Part shown: piece after piece, positions 11,201 through 18,111 of the stretch | Layout of the letters: each line of letters begins with the position of its first letter | Numbering within the stretch: position 1 is the stretch's first letter | Source: Colletes latitarsis | Lineage: Eukaryota > Arthropoda > Insecta > Hymenoptera > Colletidae | Direction of reading: 5' to 3' | DNA length: 64,000 nt | NCBI RefSeq assembly: GCF_051014445.1 | Contig: NC_135141.1 | Coordinates: 13,888,001 to 13,952,000 of the forward strand | Notes under the pieces: model-generated | The model's database searches: none | Seen by the model: only the letters and a program-made list of their open reading frames with translations | Told to the model about the DNA's origin: nothing | Made by a program: the position numbers and the translations under genes

Positions 11201-13656
11201 GAGTGGAATTAAAATGTTCTCTGCAAAAACATAGACAAACCTCCAAAAAAATGTTAAAAAATATATTAATTCTTTTATACTTCTATAAAATAAATACTTC
11301 TTAAATACTTCTATAATTCTATATACTTTTCTGAAAAATAATACATTTTTATATAAACAGTATACAGGATGGGGCAGTATCTATTAGCACCATAGATATC
11401 TTCGAAACTATAAGTTTCACAGAAATATTTGCTAAAGTAAATTGCACAGTACGAAGGGCGCTATTGGGTGGCGATAATAGTTTTTTTGCAGGTGGAGGTA
11501 CTTCGGACATTTCAAGGTCACATCCATTTTTTTAAATGGATCGGTATGTTTTTGCTTCCGTATCACGATAGAGGATCTTAAAACGAGTTCAACGACCTAT
11601 TACACAAGGTCATCGAAGGTCATAGAAAGTAGAGAAAGGCGATAATACTTACGGTTTTGGTAGTAAATGAAACATGTTTATAGTAGGTGTTCGAAATGAT
11701 GACCATCACTGTCAATGCACCGTTGGATTCTTTTTACGATTGATTGACTTGCAAATCTTACAGCGTCAGAACTTATTGATGCACAGGCTGCAATAATTCG
11801 CTGTTGCATATCGTGAGATGTAGTTGGTACTTCTTTGTACACTTTCTCTTTCAGTGTTCCCCACAGAAAGAAATCTAAAGGTGTTATGTCTGGTGAACGA
11901 GCTGGCCACGATATTGGATTCGAAATTTTTCATCGAGTTCCCTTCGCGCAATCGATGAATAATGTGCTGGGCATCCATCATGTTGATACCACATGGTTTG
12001 TCGTGTAAATAAAGGTAACTCTTCTGGCAAAAGACCCAATGTATCCTTAATAAAATTAGCATAGACGTTGCCATTGAAATTTCCATTGATAAAATAAGAT
12101 CCAATAATTTGATCACCTATGATACCGCGCCATACATTCACAGACCATTGTTTTTGATGTTCAACCTGTCGCAGCCAATGTGGATTTTCCGCTGCCCATA
12201 AATGCACGTTATGCAAATTAACATTCCTGTGATTTGTGAATGTTGCTTGATCAGTAAATAAAACGGTATTAAAAAAAAGCTCATTGTTTTGAATCTGACG
12301 TATAGCCCATCGAGAAAACTCAACGCGATTCATGAAGTCGTTCCCATGCAATTCTTGGTGAAGACTAACGTGATGTGACGGTGCAAAATGCGAAGTACGC
12401 TCCTCCTACTAATGCCAGATTCGCGTTCAATTTGTCGCCAACTAATATGAGAATTTCTAGAGCACACCGATTTCCATTTCTTCGTTAATTACTCGTTTCT
12501 GGCGTTCACTTTTACGAACACTTAAACTACCGGTTTGCCTAAGTTTATCATACACATTTTTAAATGTTTGACGCGAAGGCTGAGACCGATGTGGATATCG
12601 TTCAGCATACAAGTTTGTCGCCCTTACAGAATTTTGTTGGCATTCGCCATAAATAAGAAGCGTATCAACCTGCTCTTGAAACGGATACATCGTGCCGGAT
12701 TGACCGATTTATCGATACTAATCTTATGATGTTTATCTTACTCTACAAACTATTAAAGTGTCCTTCAAGCAGTGTTTATTCTCAGTGAAGTAAACGGTAA
12801 GCATTACGCATTCCTCTACTGTTGACAATACGTATGTTTCATTTACTACCAAAACCGTAAGTATTATCGCCTTTCTCTACTTTCTATGACCTTCAATGAC
12901 CTTGTGTAATAGGTCGTTGAACTCGTTTTAAGATCCTCTATCGTGATACGGAAGCAAAAACATACCGATCCATTTAAAAAAATGGATGTGACCTTGAAAT
13001 GTCCGAAGTACCTCCACCTGTAAAAAAACTATTATCGCCACCCAATAGCGCCCTTTGTACTGTGCAATTTACTTTAGCAAACATTTCTGTGAAACTTATA
13101 GTTTCCAAGATATCTGAGGTGCTAATAGTTACTGCCCCACCCTGTATAATTCCCTAATTAACTGTGACCTAATTTGAAATACAAATTAAGGTTTATACTA
13201 GTATAAATTATAATAGATAATTATGAATGTAATATTAATTAAATAAAGAAAATATGTTATACTCATAAGGTGGGCGGGTACGTTTAAACGCATTTCGTTT
13301 CCGACGAATGGACTTGATGAAAAGAAGAAAGATACTGTACATACACTGTATGTCGTTCTTCTTTTTATCAGTCGTATTTGTTAAATATGTAACGCGTCTA
13401 AACGAATAATATAAATCGACCATTAACTGTATCTAAATACCCGATATGACTTACCAATGTCTTTGTTCTCAGCTAATTTTGTATAACTGTCATAAGCTTC
13501 TTTAATTTTGTGTAAGTTAGTAAAGGCTTGAGCTCGTGACAAATCCCTTGCAGCCGCAGCAACAACCACATGTTCAGATTCTGGTAATGTCCTTAAAGCC
13601 GTTACGAAATCATGAGATATTTTCCCAACGCTTACAATACCCCATTTAGTAGCCAT
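2112..13656 (-). CDS. Dhdh: Dihydrodiol dehydrogenase-like oxidoreductase, 4 exons
   Basis: Joined exons 13656-13455, 8303-8012, 7476-7076 and 2215-2112 give 999 nt, i.e. 332 residues plus stop, close to the 334 of mammalian dimeric dihydrodiol dehydrogenase. Every junction is GT-AG and phase-consistent. The protein has an N-terminal Rossmann fold (KWGIVSVGKISHDF, residues 4-17), the EKP motif at 96-98 with catalytic Lys97, and GGGTILDLGVY with Tyr180, the residues implicated in the mammalian enzyme. It ends in RKQVGVVYPED, typical of the family. The family is cytosolic, NADP(H)-dependent and oxidises trans-dihydrodiols of aromatics (EC 1.3.1.20) and D-xylose; the insect substrate is unknown. 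A 3' splice site (TTTATTTCAG) directly precedes the ATG, so a noncoding first exon lies upstream, above 13.66 kb, and the promoter is not identified. Introns 1 and 3 are swollen by transposons, but the coding sequence is intact. Confidence 0.92.
2216..3641. other. Dhdh: Intron 3 of Dhdh, unassigned part
   Basis: The proximal part of the 4.86-kb intron. It contains short open frames on both strands near 2240-2510 and 2810-3116 with no recognisable motif, and the overlap on opposite strands argues against coding. No end structure marks it as a known element. Confidence 0.4.
3892..4470 (-). pseudogene. Tc1-like transposase, C-terminal half
   Basis: Translation includes KFNIFGSDSQNYVWRKPNTE, MVWG, then QQDKDLKHTA (second catalytic Asp region, normally QDNDPKHTA) and TPPQSSDVNPIENL with the catalytic Glu. 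The conserved Trp after NPIENL is replaced by a TGA stop, but the same frame continues to GGPTKY and TAA at 3894-3892, so this is a single premature stop. The 5' side is fused at about 4449 to inverted 5'-UTR sequence, which gives the apparent MMFTFGA start. Confidence 0.8.
4559..5219 (+). pseudogene. Tc1-like transposase, N-terminal and middle part (inverted copy)
   Basis: Begins MNTKTSEKCEREIIL and a helix-turn-helix (SNEIAGIANRSKSAIHYI) with several stops. From 4807 it is open through HVRVPRKKPYI, IFSDESKFN (first catalytic Asp), GGGSVMIWGCM and GTGNLIFFDEIL. It stops abruptly at 5219, where sequence in the opposite orientation begins. It is oriented against the rest of the element. Confidence 0.8.
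5383..6200. mobile_element. MITE of the CAGGGTGTTCGGCC family, TA insertion in Tc1
   Basis: Ends are the complementary GTTCGGCCACCCCTGGG and CCAGGGGTGGCCGAAC, with about 110 bp of inverted repeat. Between them are several degenerate modules of about 150 bp and no transposase. It interrupts the Tc1 transposase; the uninterrupted copy at 4909-4924 shows that exactly one TA was duplicated. The left tip has small mutations (about 3 extra bases). Confidence 0.85.
6203..6558 (-). pseudogene. Tc1-like transposase, N-terminal part
   Basis: ATG at 6558-6556, MNTKTSKTKKCEREIILRLH, then a paired-type helix-turn-helix (NEIAGIVNRSKSAIHYIIRK). The frame later shifts. It resumes on the far side of the 5383-6200 MITE at 5382-5221 with DNSFWDKVIFSDE, the first catalytic Asp. 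Confidence 0.75.
7076..7476 (-). CDS. Dhdh: Dhdh exon 3 (residues 165-298)
   Basis: Acceptor TTCTGTTTAG precedes 7476 and donor GTATCG starts at 7075. The exon encodes KKELGGGTILDLGVYAIQF with Tyr180, and the beta-sheet half of the C-terminal substrate and dimer domain. It ends at EEARKCILKG, where codon 299 is split. Confidence 0.9.
7560..7955 (+). pseudogene. Mariner transposase fossil in Dhdh intron 2
   Basis: Fragments in shifting frames read like a classical mariner transposase. STIYRQLKKLEIV occurs near 7690. KIERPALVDLKDVVLFHFDA (HHDNA-type second Asp motif) is followed by VTQETILELGRSVLPHNLY near 7812-7950, before the last Asp motif would come. It is truncated, full of stops, and opposite in orientation to Dhdh. 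No inverted repeats are seen. Confidence 0.65.
8012..8303 (-). CDS. Dhdh: Dhdh exon 2 (residues 68-164)
   Basis: Acceptor TTTGTTACAG precedes 8303 and donor GTACGT starts at 8011. The exon encodes DIVYIGALNPQHFEIA, then HVLCEKPL with catalytic Lys97, then FLMEGIWSRCFP. Phase 1 enters and phase 2 leaves, matching the flanking exons. Confidence 0.9.
8540..9227 (-). mobile_element. piggyBac-like element, 3' end, in Dhdh intron 1
   Basis: TTAA at 8536-8539 is followed by CACTAAAAAGACTG, a piggyBac-type end, and by the subterminal palindrome GCAGTCAAAATGACTGC at 8588-8604. Inward lies the C-terminal third of a piggyBac transposase. The other end is lost: at 9226 the element abuts a TA with a MITE and then a Tc1 remnant. 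Confidence 0.75.
8718..9215 (-). pseudogene. piggyBac-like transposase, C-terminal fragment
   Basis: One frame reads HNKTKFGVDMTDQMARKYT, SSSRRWPPQIFINILDLAAI and NARILYKETTG, the conserved piggyBac block after the last catalytic Asp (GVD...DQM). After stops and a frameshift it resumes as a cysteine-rich zinc-binding tail (KRKICQVRLC, ICEKCQKYVCGRC, FICLKC) ending at TAA 8720-8718. The N-terminal two thirds are absent. Confidence 0.75.
9228..10048. mobile_element. MITE of the CAGGGTGTTCGGCC family, four modules
   Basis: Starts CAGGGTGTTCTGCCACC and ends with the complement, with TA at 9226-9227 and 10049-10050. Between the inverted repeats, about four direct modules of 145-165 bp follow each other, each running from AAATCGTTTTGAAAAAATTA to TCGAGAAAAAAATTC. 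No coding capacity. Confidence 0.85.
10051..10547 (+). mobile_element. Tc1-like element (family 2), 5' part
   Basis: Begins CAGTGGGTGTCAGTTAAAAT directly after the TA that also bounds the MITE. A 370-bp leader is followed by ATG 10420 and MKQNSIEDQNLVIYQYKNKK, then SYNEISQIINRSRSTIQY, a Tc1-type helix-turn-helix. It is cut at about 10547. The longer relative at 22172-25230 continues the protein. Confidence 0.7.
10548..10800. other. Unassigned intron sequence
   Basis: Lies between the truncated Tc1 and the piggyBac remnant. It contains a 10-bp inverted pair, GGCACCTTGA and TCAAGGTGCC, about 80 bp apart, which might bound a small unknown element. Confidence 0.25.
10801..11188 (+). mobile_element. 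Second piggyBac-like remnant (3' end)
   Basis: A cysteine-rich transposase tail in plus orientation reads RKAQKRCIVCLAQKNRRETI, then YQCENCAVALCIQHF and YHTAQNN, with TAA at 11007-11009. An upstream block in another frame (NVDNYIHFP) shows a frameshift near 10845. The right end is CATTATGATGCAAATGGG followed by TTAA at 11189-11192, the piggyBac target. The tail differs clearly from that at 8718-9215, so this is a different family. Confidence 0.7.
11365..13144 (-). mobile_element. DUF4817-type mariner element, copy 1, in Dhdh intron 1
   Basis: 1,780 bp with about 330-bp terminal inverted repeats starting CAGG(A/G)TGGGGCAGTA and flanked by TA (11363-11364, 13145-13146). Repeat arms contain GACCTTGTGTAATAGGTCG and lie at both ends. 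It carries one broken transposase gene (11678-12690). Same length and structure as the copy at 23011-24790. Confidence 0.88.
11678..12690 (-). pseudogene. Mariner transposase with DUF4817 N-terminus, frameshifted
   Basis: ATG 12690: MYPFQEQVDTLLIYGECQQN, with a DUF4817 helix-turn-helix (RATNLYAERYPHRSQPSRQT). It breaks after EMEIGVL with a stop, resumes as NSHISWRQIERESGISRRSV, shifts again before HQELHGNDFMN, and continues with LFTDQATF (first Asp) and WYQHDGCPAHYSS (second Asp). It shifts once more after LDEKF and ends with WPARSPDITPLDFFLWG (third Asp region) to HFEHLL and stop at 11678. At least three frame breaks make it inactive. Confidence 0.85.
13147..13454. other. Dhdh: Intron 1 of Dhdh next to exon 1
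   Basis: AT-rich sequence between the mariner and the exon 1 donor. A short minus-strand open frame here has no recognisable similarity. No element ends are visible. Confidence 0.4.
13455..13656 (-). CDS. Dhdh: Dhdh exon 1 (residues 1-67 and first base of codon 68)
   Basis: Starts MATKWGIVSVGKISHDF, with the dinucleotide-binding glycine/lysine loop of the Gfo/Idh/MocA fold. The donor GTAAGT follows at 13454, splitting codon 68. A polypyrimidine tract and CAG immediately before the ATG indicate that an upstream noncoding exon is spliced here. Confidence 0.9.
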
Positions 13657-13716
13657 CTGAAATAAAAGAAATTAATTAATTAACTAAAAGTTACAGGCTA
13701 TTTTATAGTATATATA

Positions 13717-15878
13717 CAGGGTGTTCGGCCATCCCTGGGGAAAATTTTAATAGGGGATTCTGGAGGCCAAAATAAGACGAAAATCAAGAATACCAATTTG
13801 TTGATAGAGACTTTATTAAAAAGTTATTGACGTTTAAAGTATGTCTATTCACCAAAAATTGTTGTAATTGACTCCTGTAACTAAATATAATTTTTTTAGT
13901 ATGATATGAAATTTTTTAATTTCGTCGAAAAATTTCACACCTTCTCGAATTTTTTTCTCGAAAGTGGGTAGGATTTCGGGGGTATGTCTACCCACCAAAA
14001 ATGATTGTAATTGACTCCCACATCCGAAAATAATTTTTCCAGAACGATTTGAAATTTTTTTTTTTTCGTCGAAAAAAAGCAACTAATAAGATTTTCGGTA
14101 AGGAATTTTTTTCTCGAAAGGGGGTAGGATTTCGAGGGTATGTGTAATGACCAAAAATGCTTGTAATTGACCCTTGTAATAAAATATAATTTTTTTAGAA
14201 TGATTTGAAATTTTTTTTTCCCGACGAAAAATTTCACACCTCGAATTTTTTCCTACAAAGTGGGTAGGATTTCAAGGGTATGTGTAATGACCAAAAATGA
14301 TTGTAATTGACTCCCATATCCAAAAATAATTTTTCCAGAACGATTTGAAATTTTTTTTTTTTTCGTCGAAAAGAGGCAACTAATAAGATTTTCGGTAAGG
14401 AATTTTTTTCTCGAAAGGGGGTAGGATTTCGAGGGTATCTATAATGACCAAAAATGATTGTAATTAATCTCTGTAACTAAATATAATTTTTTTAGTATGA
14501 TTTGAAATTTTTTAATTTCGTCGAAAAATTTCATACCTCGAATTTTTTTCTCCAAACTGGGTAGGATTTCCGAGGTATATCTTTTCATAAGAAATGATTA
14601 TAATCAACCCTTGCAATTGGAAATAATTATTCCAGAACGATTTGAAACTTTTCACATTTCGCCGAAAAATTTAGGCACCTACCCCCTATCGATTTTTCTT
14701 AAAAATTCGTTTTTGATTTTTAATAATTTCGCTTGACGTCCTACAGAAAAGTTGTTTAACACTTTTTTTGTAGGTACCTATGGGCTCTACTTCAGAAAAA
14801 AGTTTCAGTGAAATATATTCACTATTATAGGAGTTATGGCTGTTTGAAAATTGGACCATTTTTCTTGGGTTTTTCTCATTTTGCTGGATGAAGGACCAAC
14901 TTTTCGAATATTTTTGCGATTTGTACATATTCTCCACCAAAATACGCGTAGTTTGCTTTTTTAAACATTAAAATCGTCTAACCCGTTCAGAAGTTATGAC
15001 GTTTTAAAGATTCGCATGAAAATATTTCTGGCCAGAAATTAGATTTTCGGTAAGGAATTCTTTTCTCGAAAATGGTTAGGATTTCGAGGCTATGTCTATT
15101 AACCAAAAATTATTATAATTGGTCCCTGCAATCAAAAATAATTTTTTTAGAACGATTTAAAATTTTTTAATTTTGTTGAAAAATTTCACACCTGCTCGAA
15201 TTTTTTTTTCCAAACTGGGTAGGATTTCCGGGGTATATCTATTCATTAAAAATGATTATAATCGACCCTTGCAATCAGAAATAATTTTTTTAGAACGATT
15301 TGAAAAATTTTTTTTTTCACCGAGAAATTTCACCACCTACCCGAATTTTTTTCTCGAAGGAGGGTAGGATTTCGGGGATATGTGTATTTATCAAAAATGA
15401 TTATAATTGACCCCCGCAACCGAATATTATTTTTCCAGAACGATTTGAAATTTTTTTTTTTCATCGAAAAAAGGCAACTAATAAGATTTTCGGTAAGGAA
15501 TTTTTTTCTCGAAAGGGAGTAGGATTTCGAAAGTATGTATAATGACCAAAAATGATTGTAATTGACCCCTGTAACTAAATATAATTTTTTTAGTATGATT
15601 TAAAATTTTTTAATTTCGTCGAAAAATTTCACACCTTCTCGAATTTTTTTCTCGAAAGTGGGTAGGATTTCGGGGGTATGTCTACCCTCCAAAACTGATT
15701 GTAATTGACTCCCACATCCGAAAATAATTTTTACAGAATGATTTGAAATTTTTGAATTTAATTGTTAATAACTTTTTAACGATGCCTCCATCAACAAATT
15801 TGTATTCTTGATTTTCATCTTATTTTGGCCTCTAGAATCCCCCATTAAAATTTTTCCCAGGGGTCACCGAACACCCTG
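13717..15878. mobile_element. Long MITE of the CAGGGTGTTCGGCC family (2.16 kb)
   Basis: Starts CAGGGTGTTCGGCCATCC and ends in the complementary GAACACCCTG, with TA at 13715-13716 and 15879-15880. Between the roughly 110-bp inverted ends are more than ten modules of 140-170 bp (AGGATTTCGGGGGTATGTC ... AATAATTTTTCCAGAACGAT). It also has a second module type near 14690-15010 (ACAGAAAAGTTGTTTAACAC ... ATTCACTATTATAGGAGTTA). It lies just upstream of Dhdh exon 1. Confidence 0.85.
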
Positions 15879-15880
15879 TA

Positions 15881-16450
15881 TAATCATGTATTTCATATGT
15901 AATGAATTGATAATTGCTAATAAGTAAAATTTAGAATATTTTAACAATAAATTTAAATAAAACTTAAGAAAAGAAGTTAGTAGAAAAACTTGATTTGCAA
16001 AATGTAGAATTTTGAACTCAAAACCTGTTAAAATATTTATCACTTTTCATTTTACTTTAGTCCAAAGTAGTACAGGATAGTAAATTTCATTACATTTTGT
16101 TTTTGCAATGAGATAATTTTACCTAAAAATCAAATAAGATAAGGAGTTTTAATAGTACTCGATAAAAAAAAAATCAATACATTATTAAACGGTACGTAGT
16201 TAATCGAGTGAAAACCCTGTAAGTTCGTTCGATGCAGGCTGTTTATTACATTAGTTAACAACATGTAGAGAATTTTAATTAAAAAAAAAAAACAATTTTC
16301 AAATATATTAAAAGAACAATGTTTTAATTTTACTCTAAGTTGTCGACCAAAAGTGTTTTTTTCATTAAAAGGGTACGTGGAAATATGTAATTTCTAATTA
16401 TCTGTAAGTATCTAATTTGATTAAAAATCATTGAATCTTATTACAGCCTC
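15881..16450 (+). repeat. Dispersed segment, inverted copy at 44810-45408
   Basis: About 570 bp that match 44810-45408 in reverse complement, with small differences. In both places the same MITE family abuts the same TA at one end (15878/45411). There is no open frame, and the segment is not itself bounded by recognisable ends. Confidence 0.75.
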
Positions 16451-16454
16451 GACC

Positions 16455-16589
16455 GTGAATATTGAACTTTAAACGTTAATAACTTTTTAACGAAGCCTCT
16501 ATCAACAAATTGGTATTCTTGATTTCCGTCTTATTTTGGCCTCTGGAATCCCCCATTAAAATTTTTCCCAGGGTTAGCCGAACACCCTG
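16455..16589 (-). mobile_element. Solo end of a CAGGGTGTTCGGCC MITE
   Basis: Only one inverted-repeat end remains, from AACTTTAAACGTTAATAAC to GCCGAACACCCTG, followed by TA. The other end and all modules are missing. Confidence 0.75.
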
Positions 16590-16591
16590 TA

Positions 16592-17435
16592 TGTGTACAG
16601 AATTGCATGGTTAACTTTCACAAGATTTTGGACCCAACAATGAAAGTTATGCGTACGAAAGGACAGTGTATTTTTCTAAAACTGAACTCGAACATTACTC
16701 GATAAAGAAAGAGAATGGTTGCAACAGGAAGAAGCGAAATTGAAATAACACGTCGATGTTCGGCACTTCAAAAAGATGCCGCTATGATACAAAGAATAAT
16801 TTTACTTTCCGAAGTTTTCATGTTATCTTTCTAAAAATAGTATCAATACATACTTAAGATTCTTTTGATTAAAATAAGTTCAAACACGACATAATTATTT
16901 ATGTTACAATCTGACTAGAAAGTGGTCGTAATCAAGATGACTCAAGAAATTCTTGTTAAAAAAATTGCGTAATCGGAAATTTTTCGAAGAGATTATTTAA
17001 AATCTGACAAGTAACGTTTTCTGATATAAAATGGTGACGAACTAAAAGTGCAGAGAAAACATTTGAAATCTCTATCGGATAATTAGGGGAAAACGTGAAA
17101 AAGAAATTATGGGTGTGACTATAAATTAACGGAGGTTATTGCAAACTATAAATCAGAATGGTTTGGCCCTTTGGATTAAATCTAGAAACAGTAGATGAAC
17201 ACCTTTCATAATTTAAAAGGTAATATTTGTAATCGTTAAAATATAGAAAAATTTGACCTTGGAGAAAGTGACCAAGGTCAATTTTGCGGCAACTTTTTTT
17301 TAACAAATCTTTACCTGTCCTTTCTAATTTTCCTATGCTAGTCATGACTGCTATAGTTTCAAAAAGACTCGGTAGGAATGGTATGGATTTCAAATATAAA
17401 ATTTTAACTATTAGGTTTTTAATAATTTATGAGTT
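16592..17435. other. Intergenic, no gene recognised
   Basis: No motif-bearing frame is seen. An 85-codon minus frame at 17136-17393 resembles nothing known. A near-perfect inverted pair, TTGACCTTGG and CCAAGGTCAA, lies at 17253-17281. Confidence 0.35.
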
Positions 17436-17440
17436 ATTAG

Positions 17441-17687
17441 TGTGAGAAAGCGATCTATATGTGTTTGATATAAAATAGGTCGTTGAGATGCGCGTCATTC
17501 ACATCGTTGACGGTTTTGTTTCTTTCGTCTTGGAGACGCCTTCTCGCGACGCTTCTCGTATGTTACGTTTTGATTTGCATTACGAGCTGCAACAGCCTGC
17601 TTGCGTTTATTCATATTTATCAAATTATTTCCTGTTATGTTAAATATATTACTTATTTAAACAAATACTGTGTGGTAAATTCTGTCA
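17441..17687 (+). mobile_element. Solo LTR (247 bp)
   Basis: Begins TGTGAGAAAG and ends TTCTGTCA (TG...CA), flanked by an exact 5-bp duplication, ATTAG, at 17436-17440 and 17688-17692. A TATA-like GATATAAAATA lies near 17470, as in an LTR promoter. No internal retrotransposon sequence. Confidence 0.7.
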
Positions 17688-17761
17688 ATTAGATTGGCTA
17701 TTTTTCATTTCATATACATATTTAGGTTGGATTACAATAGTATATTGCAAATTAACATTTT

Positions 17762-18017
17762 TGTAAGATTCCACATCGGGGGGGGGGGGGGGGGGTCCAC
17801 CCGAATCGAGTCATACGCCCCTGTCGTTGCCCCGTCGGGACCGACGCGCGACTGTTTGGCGATGACGAGTTTGCAGTTGTTTCTTCAACGTATAACAACA
17901 TGTTTTACTTTCCGCGACTACGACATTTATTCGTGTTTTGTATAATTAATAAATCTTGTCTCTAAGTTAACTCCTTTTCATTTCCGAGTCTTCTAACCGG
18001 GAGCTGCCCTCCAAACA
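17762..18017 (+). mobile_element. Solo LTR (256 bp), G-tract variant
   Basis: Runs from TGTAAGATTCCACATC to CCCTCCAAACA with a 5-bp duplication, ATTTT, at 17757-17761 and 18018-18022. An AATAAA poly(A) signal lies in AATTAATAAATCTTG. A second copy, inverted, is at 50399-50644. This copy has an 18-G tract (17778-17795) where the other has six. Confidence 0.82.
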
Positions 18018-18111
18018 ATTTTTCGGTCAACAAAATTAAAATTTGATATAAAAATACATATTGCGTCGCGAAATATGCCGTTCCATTTACGACAGCAATT
18101 TGGCGTTTACA

